This document shows, piece after piece, positions 1 through 5,908 of a DNA stretch of 6,017 nucleotides. Location: positions 1-6,017 of the forward strand of contig JAFZGH010000137.1 in NCBI GenBank assembly GCA_017555465.1. The letters run 5' to 3'. Within the stretch, counting starts at the first letter, position 1. Each line of letters opens with the position of its first letter. The stretch comes from Akkermansia sp. GTDB lineage: Bacteria; Verrucomicrobiota; Verrucomicrobiia; Verrucomicrobiales; Akkermansiaceae. The position numbers were made by a program, and so were the translations under genes. Under the pieces are notes generated by a model that made no database searches, was not told where the DNA came from, and saw only the letters and a list, made by a program, of their open reading frames with translations.

Positions 1-215
1 CGATGTCCGGAGTGGGAAGTACGAAGTATAGAGACAGGCAGGCTGCGCCAGCAGAAAGAGTTTGAGCACCGCTAACTGCCTGACCGGATGTGTGCTGGGG
101 TAATGCAAGCAACTGTACCCAATCCGGCTTCAAAAGCCGGGGCAATAAGCCTTGCTTTCCCTTCCTATCTGCTGCTAGAACGCACAGGAAATATCCCTCT
201 TCGGACTTAGTACTT
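1..215. other. intergenic stretch, no confident gene; possible plus-strand CDS tail in bases 1-75
   Basis: I see no complete gene here. The first plus-strand frame is open from base 1 to a TAA at 73-75 and would give 24 residues ending in QQKEFEHR. It could be the C-terminus of a gene entering from the left, but the stretch is too short to recognise. The segment around 10-30 (GTGGGAAGTACGAAGTATAG) has the repetitive GAAGTA-type character of degenerate intergenic repeats, which argues against coding. The only structure after base 75 is the hairpin at 124-140. The minus-strand operon ends at 216, so bases 76-215 are probably its 3' untranslated region, or a convergent intergenic region if the tail is real. 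Confidence 0.4.
124..140 (-). terminator. small GC hairpin, possible operon terminator
   Basis: CCGGCTT and AAGCCGG form a perfect 7-bp stem around a 3-nt loop (131-133), about 75 nt beyond the stop codon of the last operon gene. No T-run follows on either strand, so it is not a classic Rho-independent terminator. It could be a weak terminator, an mRNA-end stabiliser or a Rho-associated stem. It is the only strong stem I found downstream of the operon. Confidence 0.3.
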
Positions 216-1475
216 TCAGCGGGTCCAGCCTTGCATGAGGTAGAGCTGGCTGTTCACGCAGCGGGGGTCGCCGCCCCCAGCCGGGGTGAAGTGCAGTTCC
301 CAGGTGCTGGCATAAAATTCGCCCCATTCACCGCTGTACACCATGATTTTCTCGGAAACAGCCAGTTTGCAGAAGTTCCGATATGGCTGCGGTGCAAAGT
401 TGCTGTTCTCCAGCCCCCGTGTACTTAACTCCGTTCCTCTGGTATATTCCTTTGCCCGCACCTGGAATGTTCCCTCGGGATAATCACGCGGCACCACCAG
501 AATGGCGATGTACATACCGGGCTGGAAGCCCTCGCGCAGCACGATGACGGGCTTGTCCGGCAACGGGGGCAGCAGAGCATCCAGGCCCTCTCGCGTGGGG
601 GTGGCTGCCAGCGCAGTCAGGCCCTCATTGAGTTGCTGCAGCTTCTTGAGCGCAAACGGCCATGGTACCTCTTCCCCGAAAAAACGGGAACGCCGTGTGT
701 ATATTTTCCATCCGTTCTGCAAGGGCTTCAGCCAGATGACATCATCCGCGTCGTAGCGCAAGGAGTCATTTTCCTCTCCGCCCGCATGCTCGAAGACATG
801 CCGCAGCAGTTCCAGATGCGGCACAAGCTTCACTCCGGGGGTCAGCGCGCGGTGGCAGAGGGCCCGCAGCTTATATTCCAGCAGCAGCTCCGGTGCTTCT
901 GCCACCAGTTTCTCCACATTCGGCGCCGATTCAGACAACTGTTCATCGCCGGATATGCACATCGAGGAATCCACATGCACCAGGTCTTTCCACTTCTTCA
1001 CCGCAGGCGGCATCTGCTGCTCCTCCAAAGTATAGAAACTGAAGTCCAGCGGCACCGCCATGCCGGGGGTATTTTCCGGCGTCATGTCATCCGGCAACCG
1101 GTGTTCCTGCGCAAAGGTATCATAATAACCGAAGCTTACGGAAAGCGCACTGAACAGCAGGCAAAACAGCATTCCCACCCCGGCCAGCATTGACCACAGC
1201 CAGGCCCAGCCCACTCCGCGTTGTTTCCGGATGAGCCGCCGCACCGTAAACGCCAGCAACCAGACCGGAAGCCCCAGCAGCAACAGCATCTGCGACAGGA
1301 GCCCCACATCCACAGCATGGCCTAATGCCACGCGGGCGGCAACCCCGGCGCTGCGAGTTTCGATGCTCAGCACCCCTGTCCCGATGGCTACCAGCGCACT
1401 CCCCAGCAGCGCCACCACCGGCACCACCCAGTTACGCCCCAGCACAAAGCGCAGAATTTCCACCAATCGTTTCAT
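216..1475 (-). CDS. multi-pass membrane protein of unknown function, paralogue of the 3761-2454 gene
   Basis: I do not recognise a named family. The protein has 419 residues. Three hydrophobic segments lie at the N-terminus (about residues 17-37, 57-78 and 90-113), with basic residues between the second and third (RRLIRKQR). A soluble domain of about 300 residues follows. That domain aligns by eye with the operon's second gene at several blocks: EKLVAEAPELLLEY (188-201), TPTREGLDALLPPLP (292-306), DYPEGTFQVRAKE (331-343) and the C-terminal FYASTWELHFTPAGGGDPRC (387-406). The two are therefore diverged paralogues within one transcription unit. The ATG at 1475 overlaps the upstream gene's TGA (ATGA, 4 nt), and an AAAGAAG purine stretch lies just upstream. 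The frame is open back to an ATG at 1634, but that start would overlap the upstream gene by over 150 nt and encode a Gly/Ala-rich N-terminus typical of an out-of-frame reading, so I prefer 1475. It is the last gene of the operon. Function and topology are inferred from hydrophobicity only. Confidence 0.85.
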   Translation of the reverse strand: MKRLVEILRFVLGRNWVVPVVALLGSALVAIGTGVLSIETRSAGVAARVALGHAVDVGLLSQMLLLLGLPVWLLAFTVRRLIRKQRGVGWAWLWSMLAGVGMLFCLLFSALSVSFGYYDTFAQEHRLPDDMTPENTPGMAVPLDFSFYTLEEQQMPPAVKKWKDLVHVDSSMCISGDEQLSESAPNVEKLVAEAPELLLEYKLRALCHRALTPGVKLVPHLELLRHVFEHAGGEENDSLRYDADDVIWLKPLQNGWKIYTRRSRFFGEEVPWPFALKKLQQLNEGLTALAATPTREGLDALLPPLPDKPVIVLREGFQPGMYIAILVVPRDYPEGTFQVRAKEYTRGTELSTRGLENSNFAPQPYRNFCKLAVSEKIMVYSGEWGEFYASTWELHFTPAGGGDPRCVNSQLYLMQGWTR

Positions 1476-1927
1476 ATCATATTCTTCTTTAACCGATGCA
1501 CCGCCACGCAACCCACTACCGCCAGGCCCAGCATGCACCCGTGCACCGGCAGCCACCCCCACACTACCCCCTGCCCCTCCATACCGGGATTCAGCATAGC
1601 ACTGTGCCAATACCACGGGCTGTGCACTCCCCACAGCAGCGGGGCATGACAGCAGATGAGCAGCAGTTCATACCCCAGCAGAAGCAGGAACACCACAGCA
1701 TCCCGCCCCTGCTTCACCATGCTGCGCGGGCGGTACAGAAACGCCACGCACCACGAAGGCACAGCCAAAGACGCCAGGCAGAGACTCTCCCAGGCATGGG
1801 TTCCGTCGGCATCCAGCTCCGCATGCAAGGGCAGGAAACAGGCCACCGCCAGCACCAGCAGCGCCGCCATATTCAGCCGAGCCCGCTCCACCAGCAGCAC
1901 ACGCCGCGCCTTTTCGCACTTAAACAT
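1472..1927 (-). CDS. small four-helix integral membrane protein, unknown function
   Basis: A 151-residue protein made almost entirely of membrane segments: hydrophobic stretches at about 17-35, 48-66, 77-97 and 121-143 joined by short loops. The N-terminus is basic (FKCEKARRVLLVERAR) and the C-terminus is HRLKKNMI, so by the positive-inside rule both ends are probably cytoplasmic, consistent with an even number of helices. Cys and Trp are frequent (for example the ICCHAPLLWG region near 91-100). The start at 1927 is well supported: AAGGAGGAGG (1940-1931) lies just upstream, and the gene overlaps the end of the DUF3592-like gene by 8 nt. A longer reading from 2029 would lie inside that gene and lacks support. 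Its stop overlaps the next start by 4 nt, which points to translational coupling. I recognise no family; a helper or partner of the larger membrane proteins is one guess. Confidence 0.78.
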   Translation of the reverse strand: MFKCEKARRVLLVERARLNMAALLVLAVACFLPLHAELDADGTHAWESLCLASLAVPSWCVAFLYRPRSMVKQGRDAVVFLLLLGYELLLICCHAPLLWGVHSPWYWHSAMLNPGMEGQGVVWGWLPVHGCMLGLAVVGCVAVHRLKKNMI

Positions 1928-2438
1928 CCGCCTCCTCCTTCCGGTAGTACAAATAGAAAAAATACCCGGAGCACCCCAGCAGCACCAGCTCCGCCAGCCC
2001 CACAATCGAATGGATAATCCAGGTTTCAACTGGGATTCCCAGACTCAGCACAGAGTCCGCAGGGTTCTCCGGATTCACATACACCGTCACACGGCGGCTT
2101 TCCCTGGCGCGCTCAAAGCGCGAGCGGGTGAAATTGTACCCCTTACTATGAATGGTATAAGTGTGATTCTGGTACTCGAATGCCACTTTAATTCTGGCGC
2201 GGCACGACCGGGAAGCCCCTTTTCGCCGGCTGAACTCCTCGCGATATGCTTCCACATATCCCTCTGCGCGGATTCCGGAATCCGCCTGCAGGACATGGTA
2301 CATTTCCTGCCAGGTCTTGAAGGTCGGCCAGCCCCACACCGCCGACAGGAACGCCAGCAGCAAGGCCAGCGCCAGACGCGAGCTGCGCCGCTGGTGCCGG
2401 GTATACGCGTTATTCTCCAACCATTCCAGATCTGCCAT
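1920..2438 (-). CDS. DUF3592-like membrane protein
   Basis: A 172-residue protein with one membrane segment near each end (about 20-40 and 138-165) and a hydrophilic, probably beta-rich domain between them. The central block ARIKVAFEYQNHTYT (81-95), followed by RVTVYVNPENPADSVL (116-131), matches the usual DUF3592 pattern: a Tyr-rich strand pair, then V-x-V-Y-x-P-x-x-P with a small residue and Leu before the second helix. DUF3592 has no established biochemical role, and I assign it by motif memory, not a search. AAAGGA lies about 10 nt upstream of the ATG at 2438. The gene begins 15 nt after the stop of the preceding gene and overlaps the next by 8 nt. The start is reasonable: the N-terminus MADLEWLENNAYTRHQRRSSR is a short polar lead into the first helix. 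Confidence 0.8.
   Translation of the reverse strand: MADLEWLENNAYTRHQRRSSRLALALLLAFLSAVWGWPTFKTWQEMYHVLQADSGIRAEGYVEAYREEFSRRKGASRSCRARIKVAFEYQNHTYTIHSKGYNFTRSRFERARESRRVTVYVNPENPADSVLSLGIPVETWIIHSIVGLAELVLLGCSGYFFYLYYRKEEADV
1931..1940 (-). promoter_or_regulatory. strong Shine-Dalgarno site deciding the 1927 start
   Basis: On the minus strand AAGGAGGAGG ends 3 nt before the ATG at 1927, and its first AAGGAGG core is 6 nt away. It lies inside the 3' end of the preceding gene, where it encodes part of the RKEEADV tail. This is the strongest ribosome binding site in the window and fixes the start of an otherwise ambiguous overlapping gene. Confidence 0.8.
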
Positions 2439-2453
2439 AGCCGTTCATCCTTT

Positions 2454-3761
2454 CTATTCCCACCAGGCATCCCCGCCCATCAGCAGGAACTCCTGTTTCC
2501 CCAGGCAGCGGGGTCCACCACCCGCCTCAGGGGTGAACCAGATTTCCCACTCCGTGGCATAAAACTCATTCACCTTGCCGCTCTGCACCAGCAGCATCGT
2601 ATCAGCCGCCACGCTGCACACCATCCCCAGCGGCTCCACCTGCATATAACCATGATGAATATTGACAGGTTTCCCGGTCGACACCTCGCGCGCTTTCAAT
2701 TCAATACTCCCCTCCGGGAACCCTGGCGGCAGCACCACCAGCGCATAGTATCGGCCATCCCCCGAAGCATCCCACAAGCAAAGAAACGGTTTCTGCGGCG
2801 GCAGCGGTGGCAGCAGCGCATCCAGCCCCGCGCGGGTAGGATTCGCCGCCAGCGGCGCCAGGCTCTCCTCCAGCAGATTCACCGCTCCCGCCACCTGTTC
2901 CTCGTGCTTGATTTCAAAAGGATACTGCGGAGACGTCACCAGCGCCCACTGACCATGCAGCGGCCGGCACCATGCCCAGTCTGCGCGGATACCGGCCTCC
3001 CCCGGCCCATCCACCAGCACCTCCGGCGCCAGCCTCCGCAGCACATAGCTCTGCGGGTCATGGGCATGTACCAGGGCCACCGGCTCGTGCCAGTACGAAA
3101 GCACCTGCGCATCAAAACGCGGATTCGTAGCCTCCGCATACAGGCAGCGCAGCAGGTATTCCTGCAACAGCTCCGGCGCCTCGCGCGTCAGCTTCTCCAG
3201 ATTCGGCAGCGGCGGCATCTGCACCAGCACCTGCAGGGGCTGGCGTTTCGGGCGCAGACTCAACAACTCCTGAGCCCGGAGCGAAGCCTCGCGCACCTCC
3301 CCCTGCACCGCCCGCAATCCGCGGGGGGTCACATACTCCCGATTTTCCGGGATATTCACCCCCAGCATGTACCAATCGACCTTATCCCCAAACATACACT
3401 GAAACGCAACCCACCACATGCAGCCGAACGCCGCCAGTCCGGCCACAGCCATGCTACCCCAGCAGCGCAGCAGATGCAGCCACGCCCGCCTGCGGCAACA
3501 ACACACCGTGCAAACCAGCAGCCACAGAAAAGCCATGCACCCCACAGCCAGCCCCAGCAGCGAAACCACCATGACCACCCCGGTAAGCACCTCATTCACG
3601 GAAGAAATCCCCCCGCTCCAGGAATCAATCCCCATGGCCAGCAGCAGTACCAGCCCCCAGAAACAACAAGCCAATGCCAACGCCAGCGGCACCTGCCAGC
3701 AGCTCCGGCAGAACCGACGGAAGCGCCCCGGAGCAGGCATCTGTGCAGCATCGCCCTTCAT
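2454..3761 (-). CDS. multi-pass membrane protein of unknown function, paralogue of the 1475-216 gene
   Basis: The protein has 435 residues from the ATG at 3761. Three strongly hydrophobic segments (about residues 24-44, 59-88 and 102-122) are rich in Cys and Trp, with a Cys/Arg patch (VCCCRRR) after the second. A large polar domain follows. Shared blocks with the last operon gene include EKLTREAPELLQEY (about 189-202), NPTRAGLDALLPPLP (307-321), GFPEGSIELKARE (347-359) and EFYATEWEIWFTPEAGGGPR (399-418), so gene duplication is clear. The start is slightly ambiguous. GGAG lies 5 nt before an in-frame TTG at 3767 and 11 nt before the ATG at 3761; the two proteins differ by two residues. It begins 18 nt after the lipoprotein stop and ends 15 nt before the DUF3592-like gene. 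No catalytic motif is visible. The C-terminal domain could be extracytoplasmic or cytoplasmic; an odd helix number puts it opposite the N-terminus. Confidence 0.85.
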   Translation of the reverse strand: MKGDAAQMPAPGRFRRFCRSCWQVPLALALACCFWGLVLLLAMGIDSWSGGISSVNEVLTGVVMVVSLLGLAVGCMAFLWLLVCTVCCCRRRAWLHLLRCWGSMAVAGLAAFGCMWWVAFQCMFGDKVDWYMLGVNIPENREYVTPRGLRAVQGEVREASLRAQELLSLRPKRQPLQVLVQMPPLPNLEKLTREAPELLQEYLLRCLYAEATNPRFDAQVLSYWHEPVALVHAHDPQSYVLRRLAPEVLVDGPGEAGIRADWAWCRPLHGQWALVTSPQYPFEIKHEEQVAGAVNLLEESLAPLAANPTRAGLDALLPPLPPQKPFLCLWDASGDGRYYALVVLPPGFPEGSIELKAREVSTGKPVNIHHGYMQVEPLGMVCSVAADTMLLVQSGKVNEFYATEWEIWFTPEAGGGPRCLGKQEFLLMGGDAWWE

Positions 3762-3779
3762 ACGCAAAGTATCTCCGCA

Positions 3780-4424
3780 TCAATGATGATGGTGGCGGTG
3801 CCCGTGGTGGTGGCAATCATCACAATCGTCATCATCCACCTCTGCCAGCAACCAGATAACACCAGCCACGCCCGCCAGCATAGCGGCATTCTCCGCCACC
3901 GTCACCGGCACATCCACCAGCAGCCAGTTGAAGGGCGCCGCAACACGCAGCCATGCAGCATCCGGAGAATGATACGTGTAGCTCACCTGGCGCTCCACCA
4001 CACGCTTCACCACCGGCATACGGCGGCTCAGTTGCTTGATTTCCTCTGCCTCCGGCACTTCCTCCAGGCTGAACATCTCATTCATCTGCCCGCCCTGCCC
4101 GGTCAGATACAGCGCCAGCGCCTCCGGGATACGGTACATCCCCGTGCCGCGGGCCTCAAGCGAGGGAGAGGGCGTTTGCTCCTGGTCAAACACCGTACGA
4201 TGCAGCCGCAGCGGCGTACCGTAGCGGTAGCGCGGCAATTCAATGAAATAAGACGAGCCATTCTGGTACACCACTGGATTGGGTGCTTTGTTCAAATCAG
4301 CCGCCTCTGCCCGGGCTTCATACTCCGCAAGGTCGTACAACCGCGCGGTAGAGTTGAAACAGCAGCTGTTCAACACCCCTGGCAGACACAACACAGCAAC
4401 AATAGCGCGGCTCAAACTTCCCAT
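3780..4424 (-). CDS. putative lipoprotein with Asp/Cys/His-rich C-terminal tail
   Basis: A 214-residue protein beginning with a hydrophobic signal-like segment (about 7-19) followed by L-N-S-C (18-21), a plausible lipobox with Cys21 as lipid-attachment site; Cys22 follows directly. The middle (about 25-160) is polar and unrecognised. A second hydrophobic segment at about 172-195 could be a membrane helix. The protein ends with DDDDCDDCHHHGHRHHHH (197-214): six Asp, two Cys and eight His, an obvious candidate for binding transition metals such as Zn, Ni, Co or Cu. If it is both lipidated and membrane-spanning, the tail would lie on the cytoplasmic side; if the second segment is amphipathic or buried, the tail stays in the periplasm. 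No Shine-Dalgarno precedes the ATG at 4424; a -10-like box ends only 9 nt upstream, so the mRNA leader is probably very short. It is the first gene of the operon. Function is unknown. Confidence 0.8.
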   Translation of the reverse strand: MGSLSRAIVAVLCLPGVLNSCCFNSTARLYDLAEYEARAEAADLNKAPNPVVYQNGSSYFIELPRYRYGTPLRLHRTVFDQEQTPSPSLEARGTGMYRIPEALALYLTGQGGQMNEMFSLEEVPEAEEIKQLSRRMPVVKRVVERQVSYTYHSPDAAWLRVAAPFNWLLVDVPVTVAENAAMLAGVAGVIWLLAEVDDDDCDDCHHHGHRHHHH

Positions 4425-4431
4425 AACAAAG

Positions 4432-4462
4432 CAAATCTACCATATCTCCCCCGCAAAAACAA
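4432..4462 (-). promoter_or_regulatory. candidate promoter of the five-gene operon
   Basis: On the minus strand TTGTTT (4462-4457) is followed after 17 nt by TAGATT (4439-4434), a moderate sigma-70 pair. The same bases read TTG, 20 nt, TAGATTTG, which also fits the Bacteroidota-type -33/-7 pattern (TTG and TAnnTTTG). The box ends 9 nt before the ATG at 4424, leaving almost no untranslated leader. The assignment rests on consensus only. Confidence 0.4.
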
Positions 4463-4543
4463 TCCTTTTCGCCCTAACATTCTTGCAACTTGTTAGTATT
4501 TTATGCGTTCTGCAATTGAACCTGAAGCGAACGATGAAAAGTG

Positions 4544-4549
4544 TATAAT
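4544..4549 (+). promoter_or_regulatory. TATAAT -10 box of the KilA-N gene
   Basis: A perfect TATAAT lies 6 nt upstream of the KilA-N ATG at 4556. Transcription would be expected to begin at or beside the A of that ATG, giving a leaderless mRNA. No good -35 lies 16-18 nt upstream (the bases there are CCTGAA); TTGAAC at 4516-4521 is too far away at 22 nt. Confidence 0.5.
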
Positions 4550-4555
4550 TGCCTT

Positions 4556-4810
4556 ATGGCTAAGCTGAACATATTGCAGAATGAGATTTCCATTATTTCT
4601 GTTGATGGGTAGGACTACATTTCCCTGACTGATATGGCAAATGCCCGTACCGATGATGCTCGCGCCGCCGTTGTTATCAAAAAACGGATACGTAATCGCT
4701 ATACCATCGAACTCTTGGGGACATGGTCGATTATCCATAACCCGGATTTTAAAGTGGTCGAATTTGACCACTTTAAATCACAGTCCGGCTTACACGGCTT
4801 CATGTTTTAG
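4556..4810 (+). pseudogene. KilA-N domain gene remnant, nonsense mutation and 3' truncation
   Basis: Reading from the ATG at 4556 in one frame gives MAKLNILQNEISIISVDG, then an in-frame TAG (4610-4612), then DYISLTDMANARTDDA and onward to LLGTWSIIHNPDFKVVEFDHF and a final TAG at 4808-4810. The motifs DYISLTDMA, IRNRYTIELLGTW and NPDFKVVEFDHF are characteristic of KilA-N domain proteins, DNA-binding proteins common in phages and mobile regions. Family members usually run well over 200 residues, with an LSP-type stretch directly after the point where this one stops; here only 84 codons remain. The gene is therefore broken twice: an internal stop, with frame and sequence after it still well preserved, and loss of the 3' part near 4808. 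Preservation of the frame suggests recent decay, or amber readthrough. It converges on fic with 6 nt between the stop codons. Confidence 0.85.
4748..4777. repeat. perfect 12-bp inverted repeat inside the KilA-N remnant
   Basis: TTTAAAGTGGTC (4748-4759) and GACCACTTTAAA (4766-4777) are perfect reverse complements separated by 6 nt (GAATTT). The region encodes the conserved DFKVVEFDHFK motif, so part of the symmetry follows from coding. It lies 40 nt beyond the fic stop on the minus strand and could act as a bidirectional stem between convergent genes, although no T-run follows. Confidence 0.75.
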
Positions 4811-4816
4811 CGTTCC

Positions 4817-5908
4817 CTATAGTTTAATGTAAGCCGTGGTGCGGGATGCCCCGATTTTTCGAATTTCTCCGTTATCGAGCATCTGTTTCAAGGTGCGCTC
4901 GATGAGGGAGACGCTGATATCCGGGCAAGCTGCCATGATGTCAGCTTTACGGATTTTTCCCGGTTTTTGTTCAAACATCATTCTGATGCGTTCCATCTTA
5001 TTAAGTCTGGCTGTGGTAACATGCTCCACCCGGCGCTCAAACTCGCGGTAAGCTTTCAGAATAATACCCAGCAAATATTGCAAGAACGGAAGATAGTTGT
5101 TACCTTCTGTATCCCACCCGGTGCTGCTCTCTTGCAGTGTTTCGTAATAGGTCTGCTTGTTTTCTTCAATCAATTTCTCCAGGCTTATATATTTGCCCAC
5201 GATATAGCCATGCTGATAGAGCAGCATGAGCGTGAGCAGGCGGCTCATACGTCCATTGCCATCATTGAATGGGTGGATGCACAGAAAATCAAAAACAAAG
5301 AGTACCAATAATATCAAGGGATCACAAAACTCCTGAGCAACGGCCTGGTTGTACGCATCGCACAGAGAACGCACCGCATCCGGTGTTTCAAATGCCGGAG
5401 TCGGAGTAAAGCGGACATGCTTATTGCCCGCTGCATCTGTCTCTGCTATCAGATTATCAGCATTCTTCCAGTGCCCCCCCATGCCGGAAGGGTGGAATGA
5501 ATACAAATCCCGGTGCAGTTGCAGAATAGTGTTCGGATTCACCGGAATATACTCGTAATTCTCATGAATGGTTCGCAGCACATCCCGGTACCCGGCAATT
5601 TCCTTTTCATTGCGGTTGATTGGCTCTACCTTCTGCAATACCAAATCCTTTAATCTCGCATCGGAGGTATAGATGCCTTCGATTCTATTGGAGGCATCCG
5701 TACTTTGAACCACAGCTATTTCCAGCAGACTCTGCAGAACGTCTTTTCTTGCCGTGATAAACAGCGTCTGTTTGCCCCGGTATTCATGTATAGCCGACAG
5801 CAGATTACTTATTTCCGGCGTAAGTAAAGGCCCGGGTAAATTTAAATAATTGAAGGTTCTCATGTCTGATGGCCGTTTCTCTGCCCACACTTTAGCAACT
5901 TTCTGCAT
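4817..5908 (-). CDS. Fic family protein, probable AMP-transferase with autoinhibitory motif and C-terminal winged helix
   Basis: Fic enzymes transfer AMP, or sometimes another phosphate-containing group, from a nucleotide to hydroxyl side chains of target proteins. This 363-residue protein has the full catalytic motif HPFNDGNGRMSR (212-223): His212 as general base, Asp216 for metal binding, and the GNGR anion-binding loop. An N-terminal SNRIEG (73-78) matches the inhibitory (S/T)xxxE(G/N) motif, with Glu77 as the expected inhibitory residue, so this is a class II (N-terminally inhibited) Fic. A Fic_N-like region precedes it, and the likely target-binding flap is at about 146-172. Residues 300-362 look like a winged helix-turn-helix (KADIMAACPD, LIERTLKQMLDNGEI, then a basic beta hairpin), suggesting DNA binding and possibly autoregulation. 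The start is uncertain. ATG 5908 gives the longest form, but related proteins often begin near the MRTFNYL at 5863, and neither ATG has a good ribosome binding site. All catalytic residues are intact. Base composition is AT-richer than the operon, in keeping with an acquired accessory gene. Confidence 0.95.
   Translation of the reverse strand: MQKVAKVWAEKRPSDMRTFNYLNLPGPLLTPEISNLLSAIHEYRGKQTLFITARKDVLQSLLEIAVVQSTDASNRIEGIYTSDARLKDLVLQKVEPINRNEKEIAGYRDVLRTIHENYEYIPVNPNTILQLHRDLYSFHPSGMGGHWKNADNLIAETDAAGNKHVRFTPTPAFETPDAVRSLCDAYNQAVAQEFCDPLILLVLFVFDFLCIHPFNDGNGRMSRLLTLMLLYQHGYIVGKYISLEKLIEENKQTYYETLQESSTGWDTEGNNYLPFLQYLLGIILKAYREFERRVEHVTTARLNKMERIRMMFEQKPGKIRKADIMAACPDISVSLIERTLKQMLDNGEIRKIGASRTTAYIKL

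Noticed and set aside
90..428. A 112-codon plus-strand frame at the left edge
   Set aside because: Most of it overlaps the conserved C-terminus of the minus-strand membrane protein, and its product lacks any recognisable motif.
633..1193. A 186-codon plus-strand frame opposite the last operon gene
   Set aside because: It is the mirror of a conserved paralogous coding region, with a Gln/His/Arg-rich product and no supporting start signal.
3786..3836. Short repeated CAT/GAT units considered as a CRISPR-like or satellite repeat
   Set aside because: They are explained by the His and Asp codons of the lipoprotein tail; there are no regular spacers.
1656..4496. A 946-codon open frame on the plus strand across most of the operon
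   Set aside because: It runs antisense to four well-supported genes with matching ribosome sites and overlaps. Its product is dominated by His, Gln, Arg and Pro, as expected from the complement of GC-rich coding DNA, and shows no domain.
4493..4771. A 92-codon minus-strand frame over the KilA-N remnant
   Set aside because: The opposite strand carries clear KilA-N motifs in one frame; this reading is its complement and resembles nothing.
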